Assembly (NCBI GenBank): GCA_030998225.1 | Contig: JAPYXD010000704.1 | Span: 5,208,001 to 5,272,000, forward strand | Length of the DNA stretch: 64,000 nucleotides | Source of the DNA: Diplolepis rosae | Lineage: Eukaryota > Arthropoda > Insecta > Hymenoptera > Diplolepididae | Reading direction: 5' to 3' | Shown here: one piece after another, positions 39,323 to 51,664 of the stretch | How the letters are laid out: every line of letters begins with the position of its first letter | How positions within the stretch are numbered: the stretch's first letter is position 1 | Made by a program: the position numbers and the translations under genes | Notes under the pieces: model-generated | The model's input: only the letters and a program-made list of their open reading frames with translations | The model's database searches: none | Told to the model about the DNA's origin: nothing

Positions 39323-39950
39323 ACCGAGAGGAGAAATGCGAAAACTACCTTACAATTAGCCTAACGACACATGCGTCTAAAATTCTCATTGCAATAATTT
39401 ATAGAAGAATAGAACAGGCAATAAAAAGCGCACTTGACGAAGAGTTGTTCGGTTTTAGGTTTGTCGACTTCAAAAAAGCATTTGACAATGTTAGCTGGCC
39501 TAAACTTTTCAAAAAATTAAAGAACAAAGGGATAAAGTATAAGGACAGGAGAATTATTGGGTCTCTATACCAGGACCAAAAGGCAGTGGTAGAAATGCAG
39601 GAGGAGCGGGGAGAACTAAGTATCAGGAAAGGGGTGAGAGAAGGCTGTTCCTTCTCACTATTGATTGAAATACCAAAATTATTGATTTTCAAATATAGAT
39701 CTAGAAATCAAAAAGAAACTGCTCAAAACATACGTATGGAGTGTGGTACTCTATGGTTGCGAAACATGGACTATAGGCGAAGAAGAAAGAAGAAGATCAC
39801 AGGCTTTCGAAATGTGGTACTATAGTAAACTACTAAAAATATATTGTGTAGATAAGGTGACAAAAGAAAAGGGAGGCGAAGATTAGAATACGGATAACAA
39901 ATTACAGATGACGTAGGCTGTAGCGGATACTTTGAAATGAAAATAATCGC
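39323..39950 (+). pseudogene. RTE-like LINE reverse transcriptase, broken
   Basis: The target of the LTR element. Motifs in order: CENYLTISLTTHASKILIAI, IYRRIEQAIKSALDEELFGF, then FVDFKKAFDNVSWPKLF (an internal deletion removes the stretch between GFR and FVDF), IKYKDRRIIGSLYQDQKAVV, and IRKGVREGCSFSLL, where the family has KGVRQGCPLSP. The block with the catalytic F/YADD is deleted. After a frame change the carboxyl part reads KTYVWSVVLYGCETWTIGEE and AFEMWYYSKLLKI. These motifs fit RTE/BovB-like non-LTR retrotransposons. Deletions and frameshifts make it inactive. Confidence 0.85.
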
Positions 39951-42019
39951 TCAGGATAGGAACGGATGGAGAGCTGCATTTCAAACTTAGGAGAACAAAA
40001 TTGCGATAATTCAAATCATTCCATAATTTTCTTACTTCTCATACTATTTTAAGAAAAAATGTATTGTTATGTATCATTAAAATTAAGAGCTGTTTCGTAG
40101 ATGAAAAAAACTAGTAACGAAAGACTTTAGCACGGCAATGTAAATTATGTTATCCAATTTTTTTAGCTGATTTCCTTAAACTGTTGATTAATTCAGGTAC
40201 AATTTTTATTCTCAATTCGAGAATAATATATGGTTCCAAATCTTTTGCAATCATTTTCTTCATGCATTTTCATGTTAGCCCAAGTATATATGTAATAACA
40301 CAGTGAGTCGGAAAATAAAGACTTTCTTGGCGACTTGCTTTTCTGATTTTCTTCGATTTCTCCTGCCACAATAACCTCAAATGTAGTTATGAGCACTTAT
40401 TACCGGCGGGAGTTCAGGTACCGCTAGGATTGTCAATTCTATTTGACATTACATAGCTCTGGCTGATATTTGAGTGTTATTTCTTTTCACACTCTTATTC
40501 TAACTTTGTATTTCTGAATCAAAATTTTATCGAATAGCTTGAGTTATAAAGCGAGAACCAACGTATTGCGTGAGTTGCGTGTAAAATAACGTCTTAACAA
40601 TTCTACAACTTTATGACACATAAAACGAAACTCAATTTTTTGTTCTGCACATTTTAGTATGCATTCATTTTCAACGTATCTTCTCCTAAAAACTAAGATA
40701 AACGTAATTTTTGATGCGTGTTTTTGATCAGAAAAAGATATCTGTATAATTAAATTGACCAAATTCGAATAAAAATGTAACAATGCAAGATATCATATGC
40801 ATATATGTATGTAGTAACATATTTATGAATATGGAAAAATTTGAAATAATCATAAAAAATATTTATGAAGACATTAAATGAATCCGATATTAAGAAAATG
40901 ATGTAATATTTGGGAGTCGGAAGTTTAAATTTCTTATGAATGAGTAATAAATTATAATAATTGAATCGTATTATAATATTATTAAAAAGCTCTATTTATC
41001 CATGGATATGCGCTTCATTTTAGTAAAAAGTAAATAGTTGCATGTTCCGTTTGAAGTATAGGAGCTTTACGATTCAAAATTCTCTTGTTATCAGCTGTAA
41101 AAAGTTTCAGTTCTTATACCTTGAATTGTGCTTTTATTTCCCGCCTGTGGGTCGTTAAGTCAGCGTAATGTTTACTGCTTTTATACGAGGTTCAAACATA
41201 AAAATAAAGCAGAAGGCGATATAAATCACCATCAAGAATAATCCTTACGGTGAGATTGCAAGGTCTGTAATAGAGAAATAGACATTGCATGTTTTCATAA
41301 ATGTTTGTCAAGGTAAATGTGATGACTGCCCACGAGGCTAAAACATTTATTCCCACGAAACGTTTATGGCTACTATATATATAAAATATGTATTCATATT
41401 TCTTTCAGGTATTGCAGTACAGGACATAAGAAACTATATAACTCGTACAAACGACTTTTATTACCAAAAGTTAAAGTCCCATATAGTTGGAGACATGTGA
41501 CCATGATATTCCGCTTGTAAAACACGCGTAACCATTCGCTACATGAAGCACACAACCACCTTTGGGATCATTTCTTTCTTCAAACGAGCGAATATTTAAA
41601 AGTCTTTCTACCTTGCCAAGATTCAAGAACTGAGTTGAGAACAGAACTTTATCCTGGAAATAACAAGCCGTTATCGTTTGTTTTCGCTATGTAATTAGAA
41701 GATTCTTTCTTCACTCCAGATTTTCGAAGAAAATATTCTGGGTATAAACAAAATTGAATCACAGCAAAGAAATTACGATCTGGAAGAAAAATCCTGTGAT
41801 GAAATCTATACTTAACATAAGTGCATAATTATGATAAAAGACATATTGATGTTTATTTTCTTTTGAATATTCTGAGTTTATCAAACAGAACTTCCTAAAT
41901 AATAGTAATAATGTTATCTGGATTTCTAAAAATCAAAGAATTTTTAAAACTTGGCGCAATCTTCGAATATTGAACACTGCTGAACATTCAAGTATTCTTT
42001 TGATATTAATTATTCATCC
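39951..42019. other. AT-rich region without recognised genes
   Basis: No domain, RNA gene or inverted-repeat element recognised in 2 kb. Short frames on the minus strand (40193-40396, 40544-40783) have no similarity I can name. Confidence 0.35.
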
Positions 42020-43427
42020 TACACGCAGAAAAAAGAAAGGCAAAATTTACCAACCGAGAACAGTAAAAGATTTTAAGTAAATGTAACAGTAAAAACTGTT
42101 AACATAGCTGAAAAGAAATGTCGGAATTACTGAGCGTTTCGTAAATCTCATAGTAAAATCAAAGTAAATCTAACTCGGTCACTTGTGAGTTAAAAATACC
42201 TTCATCATATGTATTAAATAGAGTATGATAAGTACAATTCACTGGAACTGAATTAAAATACTAGTATAGTACACATTAACGAAAGATCAGTAGATTTTAC
42301 CGATCTGGATGTTTCGCTTAACTCGTGCACATGTAACGAAAACATAACCTTCATGTGTAAATCCCGTGTGCTGGCAACGCTGGGTGTAAACAAAGGAATT
42401 TCCAACTGCAGTGAGAAAAACGGATCATAAAACCTGGATGTTAAAAGTAAGGATAGTATTCGGTAAAATCAAAACATTCATTTTCGGTTATTCATATAAT
42501 TCGTTTCAGAATGTCGTCCGAGTGCTTCCGACGTTATCCGAATGGCTTCGTAGACTCGAATCCAAGTCTGGCCAACTCAGTAGTGGCTTATAAGCGACAT
42601 TTATTTCGGAATATGGCAAGCGAGAATAGCCGAGAGGCTTTAGGCGTTAGGAATGCGTTTAGTTAATGTAGATATAGGTAGAGTAGTTAGAGGGTTCGAA
42701 CCCAAAAGCGATTCTGAAATTTAATTTCAAGCGTATGCGATTATAAATAGTGTAGCATTGTGTACTTAAATATGTGAACTTAAATGGGGTATGATAATAA
42801 TATTTGTATATGTGTTCCCACTGAAACCTCCCTTCTTCTGAGTGCCAAAGCTCTCCCCTCTATCTTTCTTTTGTTTTGCACGCGTTAAATCTGGTATGTT
42901 TCACTTTATAATCCAAGATATTATCCTATACTATCTTTTTTTTTAGCATCTACAGATTATGGTTTTAATAATGTAGATCGCTGTCCCATAGTTAATAGTC
43001 CAAGATTATACCCGGTAACATATTTTTCATTACCGTTTACAATCCATTTTTCTCAGTGTGCAAAGAAAGTAGCCAAAACAAAAGAACTGTGATATCCGAA
43101 ACAAATATGCTACTTTCACTAAGAAAAATCGGTAAAGCTACTGTCTTATAAGTAATTCTGACATTCGACAAACGTAAAGAGCACTAACATTTTGGTAAAC
43201 TATACCGTTACAGTAAGTTACATTCTCTTACACGCTCGGTGAAATTTACTGATCCTCAAGTCAGTACCACTTATGTATTCGTATTTGTAACTACCAAATC
43301 TGATTACAGTTACTTGTTCAGCCTAGTAAAATTCAGTTAACTGGTCAGTTGTCCATATAAGTACTTGGAAATTAAGTAAAATTTACCGGATTATCAATAT
43401 ATTATACGGAATGTTTTTCTGCGTGTA
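42020..43427. mobile_element. 1.4-kb TIR-bounded region (TACACGCAGAAAAA)
   Basis: TACACGCAGAAAAA at 42020 is mirrored exactly by TTTTTCTGCGTGTA ending at 43427. Just inside both ends are copies of GTAAAATTTACC-like sequence. There is no transposase; a tRNA-like SINE head lies inside at 42614-42712. Read as a non-autonomous DNA element with a nested SINE; 14-base identity over this distance is suggestive but short. Confidence 0.5.
42614..42712 (+). ncRNA. tRNA-derived SINE-like sequence
   Basis: GAATAGCCGAGAGGCTTTAG resembles a polymerase III A box of the Ser/Leu tRNA type, and GAGGGTTCGAACCC about 60 bases later is a perfect B box and T-arm. The anticodon and acceptor stems do not form, so it is a tRNA-derived relic. 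The preceding 42530-42600 segment (GACTCGAATCCAAGTCTGGC) may be part of the same SINE. Confidence 0.5.
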
Positions 43428-44934
43428 CACATTGTACTGATTTCTGTGAATGAACAATATTATTCTGGTAAAATACACATAATAAGATATTTCGTCTCAT
43501 TTACACACAGTTAATGCACTATATTATAATGAAGATATAAATCACAAGAAAAATAAATCCTAAGAAAAAATAAGGATTTTAATCGTGAAAATATCCTTTA
43601 AAGGAACTATTTCGTAAATCGAACGTCATTCTTGTTAATACTAATGGGTGTCGTTGTTGACATATCCATTTCTCTTTGTCCTCTCTGCATTCGTCAGAAT
43701 GAAAATTTATGTGCAAATGACGCCAATGAATGATAGAACCCGCCATGTATTGATATAAATGCGAATTGCACCGATATGTCAGGCAATAAATTGTCTAATA
43801 GACTGTTATGATATGCAAACTATTTCTCATCTTAGAACGTTTTTTGGATTTACCAACATCTAGAACCTCTAAACGGTTATGTTCTGTGCTAATAAAGCGG
43901 TTTAATTTCATGCTAAGAATAGAAAATTGTTGTTATATTTTAATCACAAAAAAAAAGAAATAAAATTAAATTCTAACAATTTTTTTTCTAGACTTGGAGT
44001 TCAGTTCAGTTCAAGGATTACACATTCTGAGGAAATTTGACACCAGATATCTCATTGGCGAACACTTATTTTCTCAATAAACTAGAATATATAACAATAA
44101 TTGAAGAGTTGCATTTCTTAAATTCCAAATGGTACACGAAAAAAATAATTTAATCGGAAATTTGTAAACAGTTGAGTATTTTTAGAAGAGCTTTTAATAA
44201 TTAAGAATTTTTTGAAAACTTTGATAAAAAATATTCAACCAGGGTGACTATCCCAATTAGTGACCATGTAAGGAATGGACAGTGCATTAACAATAGGCTG
44301 ATATTGTTGATTTTTGTTTTTTCTTGTCATTGCTTATTTTTCCGGCCTTTAATCCTTTCGAAATTGAGATGTATCATAAATTATGATCGACATCTTTTTA
44401 CCCAATTACTAAACAAAAATGTCTTCGTGGGCCGTATATTAGTGACCAGTGTTTCAACTAATTACTGACCGCTATTAAACGTAGCTACAAAACTATTTAC
44501 TAATTATTAAACTTGATATCCTGTAAATGAATAATTTAGGTAACAAAAAATTATAATGAGTCATTCGCGATGAATAATTTCCCGGTGAACAATCCATTTG
44601 AAAGTTAGGGCGGTGAAATAAAATTTGAATGGAGAAATAATGTTTGTTTAGTCTTTTACTGGCAACAGATACTCGATTACTTCAATAACATATAAATTTT
44701 CAATACTTTTGTGCAAATGGCCATATCAAGGGACATGCATAAATTTTTTGTACCTTTTACTGACCGGGCGAGAAAATGTACAAAAAAATCACCTTTTGAG
44801 TAATCGCGATTTTTCACACTTGTATGAACTTTCCTCACTAGAATCCATACTTTATGCAAGTGACCAACTGCAATATTCATTTCAATAATTATTTTTGATG
44901 TAACCCAGGCGGAAAAGTCGGACTTATACCGGAT
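43428..44934. other. AT-rich region without recognised genes
   Basis: Nothing identified. GGTGACTATCCCAATTAGTG near 44240 and GTCACTAATTGGAACATTCA near 46412 are roughly mirrored phrases; a large decayed inverted-repeat element between them is possible but weak. Confidence 0.3.
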
Positions 44935-45165
44935 CTTACGAACGGCATAGTACCGCGCCAGTTTTAAATGAGGAGCAATGCCAGTACTGATTTGTACTAC
45001 CCCAGTATCGAGTCCAAGTGCTGGCTAGAAGCCAACTTAGGGATTTTTGCCGAGCGTTGGCGCGGTACTGGTTTAGTACTGCCCCAGTACCAGCGGACAG
45101 CTTCCAGACGAGTGACATTTTGTACTATTACCAGTACCGCACCACACTGAGAGAAAATGATCACG
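44935..45165. repeat. CAGTAC-motif repeat, copy 1
   Basis: A GC-richer block with many CAGTAC/GTACTG words (GCCCCAGTACCAGCGGACAG, TATTACCAGTACCGCACCAC). A related copy is at 46100-46262, sharing CCAGTACCG.CA.ACA.C and GACGAGTGA/CCGAGTGA phrases. No coding function assigned. Confidence 0.55.
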
Positions 45166-46099
45166 CATTTTTACTGTTTTCGGAGGTAGCGCAAGGATAT
45201 TCGTTAAAACCGAAAACTTTTACTGTCCTGTAATTTTTTTACTGTCACCATCCTCAAAATTTACTTGTTTACACCAGAATATCTTTTTCAGTTATTTTCA
45301 CAGTAGGCTATTTCAAAAGTTTCTCTTGATGTCAGTAATAAAATAGAAGCCTAACAGAAAAATATGAACTTAGTGTGTTTAAAGAAATACAATTCCTATA
45401 CGAGCGATTTTTGCTATGAGTTGGTTAAAAAAACTCGGGAGTCAGCAAGCAATTCTTACGGGTTTTTGACTGGAAAATTCGGCAAGACGATGAGAATTCG
45501 CATGTAATCCTAATAATCATATGCGAGCCCGTGTGTGTATGTCTGTATATCTGATTGTGTTGAGGTAGTAATAATAACTAAACATGTAGTACAATTAACA
45601 TGGGGTGAATAGTAAAATCAATTGAAGCTCTCATAGTAAACATAAGCAGTAGAAGTTAATACATAAGAGTAGTTAGAAAAACAATCTGATGATAAGTAAA
45701 TAAGTGTACTATTTTTTTAATAGTACTTCATTAGTTGGAATTACTTATTGCGAACTTGAATGCATAATTTCTTCATGAGATAATTTTCTTGATTCAAAAG
45801 TTTCATCATATTTTTGGAATTGAAAAAACTCAAATTTTTTAGATTCTGAACATACGTTGCTTTTACTCTTGAAAATAAAAATTAAAGGACCTATATAAAG
45901 TATCACTAATATACAATAATAAAAATTAATACTTCTAAATGTATATAAAACTTTTTATTATGTAATGCTCTTTACTTGAAAAATTTGATCTGTTTCTTCA
46001 AAAAATATTTTATTTCATAGAAAATCGACTCAATAATTAAAAATCTTAAATATTTTAATCAGAATCATAAATTGGCATACAATTTAAGAATTCATGATT
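45166..46099. other. AT-rich spacer between CAGTAC repeats
   Basis: No gene recognised. Both flanks carry related CAGTAC blocks, so the interval may be the interior of one larger element. Confidence 0.3.
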
Positions 46100-46262
46100 A
46101 CAGGCGCAGTACCATTTTTAGTACCGCTCCAGTACCGACAAACAACTCCCAGCCGAGTGAAATTTCGGACGAATACCAGTACTCAGCCGTTTCCCACCCG
46201 GTATTATGACAGTACATCGCCAGTTTTATGCCAGTACATACATATATGCATACCTGGGAAGC
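46100..46262. repeat. CAGTAC-motif repeat, copy 2
   Basis: CGCAGTACCATTTTTAGTAC, CGCTCCAGTACCGACAAACA and later GACAGTACATCGCCAG resemble copy 1. Same composition shift from the AT-rich flanks. Confidence 0.55.
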
Positions 46263-49200
46263 GGGCTCGCCGAGATTGTTATTGCCAGCATCAATCTTGC
46301 GCTTGAAACGTTACGAAATTTGAGAATTTTCTATGATTTTATTACTATTCAGTACAAACGTATCAATTTGTTATAGCGGCGAATAAAAATTTTGATCACT
46401 AATCGAGACATTGTCACTAATTGGAACATTCACCTTATTTAGAAATAATAATAAAACACTCCTGGTAAAATGTGGCTACTATATTACTCAATACATTAGA
46501 TATCTTGACAATCAGGAAAATATTTGGTCGATTTACCCAAATTAAGTTAGGTCAATAAAAGAATGCGCTTGGGTTTCACTGAAGACATTTTTTAATTGAT
46601 TCGACGACTTTTTTTTAATCAAACAAAATTTATAGTTAAATTAAGAAAATGGTTCGATTTGATCGAATATATTTTTCTTCCTGAGTCTAGCGTATAATCT
46701 TGTTGAATAAACCAATATATTTGATTAATTTTAATAATCATTGGTTAAATCAACTAAAATATTAGTTTCATTCAACGAAATTTTATGAGAAAAAATCATT
46801 TTTGATTGAATGGAACAAACTCTTTAATTAAACTGTCACGTATCCATGACAGATATATTATATATTATAATTATATAATACTATTATGCTATTATATCAT
46901 ATAACACGTTTTATTATTGTTATAAATATTATTGCTAGATACATCTAATTGTTTTTATAAATAATTTCACTATCACTATTAACTAAAATATCAATAAACA
47001 ATTTATTTTATTGATAAAATACTAATTACAACAAATATTACCTTTTATTATTATTAACTATGCCTGGGAAAAAAAGTCAATATTTTTATTAAAATTGAAA
47101 TTATGTCATAGTATCACGAGAAAATATTTTGAAAGGTGATTCACTTTGATTGAGAAAAGATAATTTTAACGATATATACGTAAATAATTTAATTTTGTAA
47201 TAACCATTATCATTTTTCATGTGTCATGTAACACTATTAAAATTTTTCCGATATCATTCGATCTCAATGAGAACATAATTTCTAGTGCTAAAAGCAATAA
47301 GAATTGTTTTTAAACGCCACTGAAAATCACGTTCTTCCCGCAAATATAACACGCGAGAAACAAATGGGAGGCACACGTCAGTGTTGATAACCAAGGTTTC
47401 TAGAGTTCTACTCGTGACTTTATATTTGCTTGTATTTTCCCTTGTTAACACATCTCTTATCTAATCCAATGGCATACTACGAACACATACGGTATAGAGT
47501 ATAGAGTTGGGTGTAAAGTTACCGTATCGTGAGGAGTGAGTAAGATCGCGTTACTGGTAGAAACTCCGCCTTGTTCGTACGTGGCCACGTTTGCATAGAA
47601 ATGAAGGCGAAGAAAATCCATCCGGTTTCTCTGCAACGTCTGAAATTCGAAGGAACTGTTGATTAACCGAAAGAGACTTTGAGTTTTCCGAGAACATTAA
47701 GGAAAGTAGCATGGCGTTCATAATTGCAAAGTTACTAACAAGAACAACTAATTTTCATCAACAAGCATATTTTCTCTTCATCTTACTAATGAAGTAAAGG
47801 AGCTTCCATAAATTACGTGGCTCAATTTTAGCCACTTTTTGACCCCCACTCTCTCCTCCCAGTCCTGTAAGGTGCTATTTGTTTTATATTTTAATCTTTT
47901 TTAAGGTCATGGGCCAAGCAGATCACGTCACAAAAATTATATGTCAATCCAACCATGTAATATAACTTTTTTTGTTAATAAAATATCTTGTTAAAAATGT
48001 GCTGAGTATATCAGAAGATAATAAGGAACGTCTGTTAACTTATTTGCAGTAAAAATTCTGCTATTTTTTTCATTTTAAAATATAAAACATAAATTTTGTC
48101 GGGAATTACAGCTCTGTAACGGAATTTCCACGGAGATTGAATTGTACCAAATTCCCATATAATTAGCGTCATCAATTTTCTCTTTTGATTAAATTGAAAT
48201 CATTTTCACAAATTGAAAATACTAAACTAATAAATAAATGTAATTCTTCAAGGAAAATTCTGCTAGGTGAAGCGTTTACAGTTTGTATTATTTCTGATTT
48301 TGGAAAACTCCACACTGCGAGTTGAGAGAAACTTGATACAGCTAAAAACACATTTGTCACCTTCATTGTCAAGAAGAGTGAATTCTTACTTGCACATTTC
48401 ACTGGCAATAGGAATAAATGGGAATGTAACAACTACGAAAATACGAGAGGGTTGATTTTTCGTGAGATGTAGGACGAACCTCCCAATGAGGTGACCATTA
48501 ATCAATCAATGTGCAATGTACAAATGCAGTAAATGTCACTAAACATTTCATGGGGAACCAGGATATTCCCGAGTAATGTGGGTAGTGCCACCCTATGAAA
48601 GCTTCTCGTTATTTCCGTGACTAAAAACAGTTTTAAAACTTGTTTTACTGTCAATCAAGAGTTTTAAATTTATGCACGAAATATTATAATTAAAGATTTA
48701 ACTCTTCAACTTTGATATTTTTTACATTCAAAAAAGAAAATTTAATGCATAGCTTATTAATTTTGTCATATATTTATAATAAATGACTATAAACTTGACT
48801 TTAACATTCGAGAATCCGCTATTCACATATTCTGAATTCAAAATGCAATTCAAAGTTGAGGTCTAATGTGTCATTTTGCACGGTTCTCCGTATTTCCACC
48901 TTCTAGCGTGAGAAGTTTGGAATATCGATTAGAAATGTGAAACTGCAGAAATGAAAAAAGAACATGAATACGAAGCTTGCAAGAGCTCTGGCTTGGTAAA
49001 CTAGGGAATGGGATCGATGTTAGAATGGATTGGAGACAGGAAAAATTCCCTTGATAGAGGAGAGTGTTGATTTTTCGTACCTAGAAATACTCGTTTCAAA
49101 AATCCAATAGAAGGCGAGTATTCTGATATTATTAGTATAATGTTATGTACTGATTCAAAAAAATATTTTGAACAAACTAATTTTTAATTCTCACGATCTT

Positions 49201-50478
49201 TTTGTTCCATCTCCTGTCTTTCCTCAAATTGAAAAACAGTTTACAACTATCTATATCGATTAGAAAAGTTTTACAGATGAACTTTCAAATGGATGCAAAA
49301 ACTTTAAAAAGTGTTAATTATTTTCATAGTTACTAATATTACTTAAAATAAACAAAAGTTGGTGTTTTTGCAATATTTTTTTATGAAATTGACATATTGC
49401 CTTCAACTTATCTTTATTAAAGGAAAAATTTTATCAGCAATCGTGCTATTACTTTTTGCTTTCACATCAAGCACTTTTGATCGCTTTAGATGAAGAAAGT
49501 AGATCTAATTCCCTTTCGTAAGTGAGTTACGAAAGTTAGATATACTGTTAATTACGAATCAGAGTTTGTAATGCATCATAATTATCATCCACTTTCGATA
49601 GATACTTCCCTGTACTGAAGGGTGGGCATCAAACCGTTGAATACTTTGTAAGAGGATTCTCCAACCCGTTCCATTGGCTCAGCCGATGAAACATGATACT
49701 GACCTATGTATCGACCATCCTATCCAACCTTAAATTGCAGGAGCTCAAATTGCTTGAATTTAAAAAAAAATTCTAAAAGGCTGATTGCCTTATTGAGATC
49801 CTGATTATTTTCTTCTCGAGTGTCTTACTTAATTAGGTATGTATATAGCTGAAAAATTTCCTAGTCTGCAAATATCATTTCTTGCCCCAAATTAAAATAG
49901 TCTGGTGCTTTGAATATTAAGTATAATTCCTTAATTAAATTTTACGACACTTCTGAAAAATAATGAGCTTACTCTGTATTATTCTATTTTTCTTTACGAA
50001 TAATTTCAACAAAAATCTATCTTGGCCTGGGTTTAAACTAATATTTTTTACTGCAATTACCGTGAATGAAGGAAACTATTTATAATGATTATTAGGGTCC
50101 CAATCTCTGTGTATGAAAATGGAGAGCTCAAAATTATATTTCCGTAAGTCAGGTCAAATATTTCAGAACCAATTTTTATTGTAATTGTATGTCCTTTAAG
50201 TTTCAGGTAGATTCTTAACTGTCAAACCTTTTGGAAATCCTCATTTTTTTCCATTTTCAGACCAATTTTATGACTCCCAATTTTCTTCACACAACTTATA
50301 TTTTTAACATGCCCTTGCTAGTAAAATTATGTTTTCACTGCAGTCTCTGTCATACACCAATTCCTCAATAAATCCTCTGTGAATGGTTTCTTGTATTTTA
50401 TCAATTTATGAAAACTTCATATTCCTACCATGTACGTGATTTATGACTTAACTATACCTCCAACAGTGAGGAAGATTT
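46263..50478. other. Long region without recognised genes
   Basis: About 4.2 kb with no recognised coding sequence. At 47903-47928 the phrase GGTCATGGGCCAAGCAGATC recurs with two mismatches at 60644-60669. Opposed open frames at 48172-48455 overlap on both strands and have no domain. The rest is AT-rich. Confidence 0.35.
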
Positions 50479-50482
50479 TTAA

Positions 50483-50629
50483 CACTAAACGTACCATGAC
50501 CGGTCAAATGACGGGTTGTAAACTTTTGATTGGAAAATTCGCATAAAATTTTATCGCTTTTTCACATTTGACTTCATAATCTTTTCTGTGATACAAAAAG
50601 GTATATATTAAATCTCAGTACGTTTAGTG
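50483..50629. mobile_element. piggyBac-type MITE, 147 bp
   Basis: The termini CACTAAACGTAC and GTACGTTTAGTG are exact inverted repeats, flanked on both sides by TTAA, the target site duplicated by piggyBac elements. The interior is non-coding (CATGACCGGTCAAATGACGG near the left end). Confidence 0.75.
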
Positions 50630-50798
50630 TTAAAGATGTGGCTTAAAATGTTTTCACAGCGCAAAATAAGCAGTTTTCATAGTATTTAAGACATTGTGAG
50701 CAGTAAACTGAAAGGTATACTGTTAAAGTTACGGTTCTAAATTGCAAGGTGTGATTAATATTAGATAATTTTGATTAAGATAAATTAAGAATTTGATT
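50630..50798. other. Short unique spacer
   Basis: AT-rich spacer between the piggyBac-type MITE and the mariner element; nothing recognised. Confidence 0.4.
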
Positions 50799-51642
50799 AA
50801 ATTTGACCCGGACTGGTTGAAAAAAACAACATTTTTATGTATTTTAATACAAATCTTTAATATCGCCTTCAAAATAGGCTCCTTTAGAGCCAATACAAGC
50901 ATGCCAACGGTTAATCTAATTTTCCATACACTTCTTATAGGCCTCGGTCGATATGGCCTTTAGTTCCTCTGCGAATTTCTTTTTATGGCCTCAATCGATC
51001 CATGGCGCGTTCCACGGAGCGAATATTTGAGTTTTGGAAACATGAAAAAGTCACCGTGAGCCAAATCTGGCGAATACGGTGGCTCAGCAATGACTTTTGT
51101 TTCGTGTTTAACCAAAAATTCAGTCACAATGAGACTGGAATTCAGGTTTTTCGGTACGAATCTGGCGGCGACGCGTTTCATACGCAAAACATGAACCACA
51201 ATGTGTGGAGTCGATCCATAAGAGATATTCAGAGCCTCTGCTACCTCTGTAATGCCAGCACAACCATTTTTGAGCACAAGTTTCTTTACTTTTTTGATAT
51301 TATCGTTGTTAACAGAGGTGGATGGACTCAAATACTTGCGTTCTCGACAGAGTAGACTCCCAAAAACACTTCTGCAACATTTTCAATGATTCCGTAACCG
51401 TAATTCCATTGGAATTAAACACAAAATTTCAAGAAAACTCGTTGTTCAATTTTTTTTTCCATAGTAAAAATCACCAGACAAACTTTTCGCCTTGTAAACC
51501 GATGGCTGCCAAACACATACTGATAGACGTCTCCCGCTCAAACTTCACATATTATCAAAAAAGGTGTTACCAACCTAGAAAAAAACTTTTTACCGTTTCG
51601 GTTCACGCGCGCGGTTTAACTGGACTAGTCCGGGTCAAATTT
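50799..51642 (-). mobile_element. mariner element, internally deleted
   Basis: AAATTTGACCCGGACTGGTT at the left is mirrored by AACTGGACTAGTCCGGGTCAAATTT at the right (first 20 bases AACTGGACTAGTCCGGGTCA), with at least 16 outer bases identical. It is about 844 bp long, against a usual 1.3 kb for mariner. The remaining transposase is annotated separately. Confidence 0.8.
50840..51331 (-). pseudogene. mariner transposase with internal deletion
   Basis: On the minus strand the frame begins MSPSTSVNNDNIKKVKKLVL, continues through the second DNA-binding motif (AGITEVAEALNISYGSTPHI, VVHVLRMKRVAARFVPKNL), and jumps by deletion past the first two catalytic blocks to EPPYSPDLAHGDFFMFPKLK, carrying the third Asp. 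After a frameshift near 50975 the carboxyl end continues as FAEELKAISTEAYKKC and GSKGAYFEGD, with one stop. The same family appears at 63712-64000. Inactive. Confidence 0.85.
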
Positions 51643-51664
51643 GATCAGATGGTACTCTTTCATA

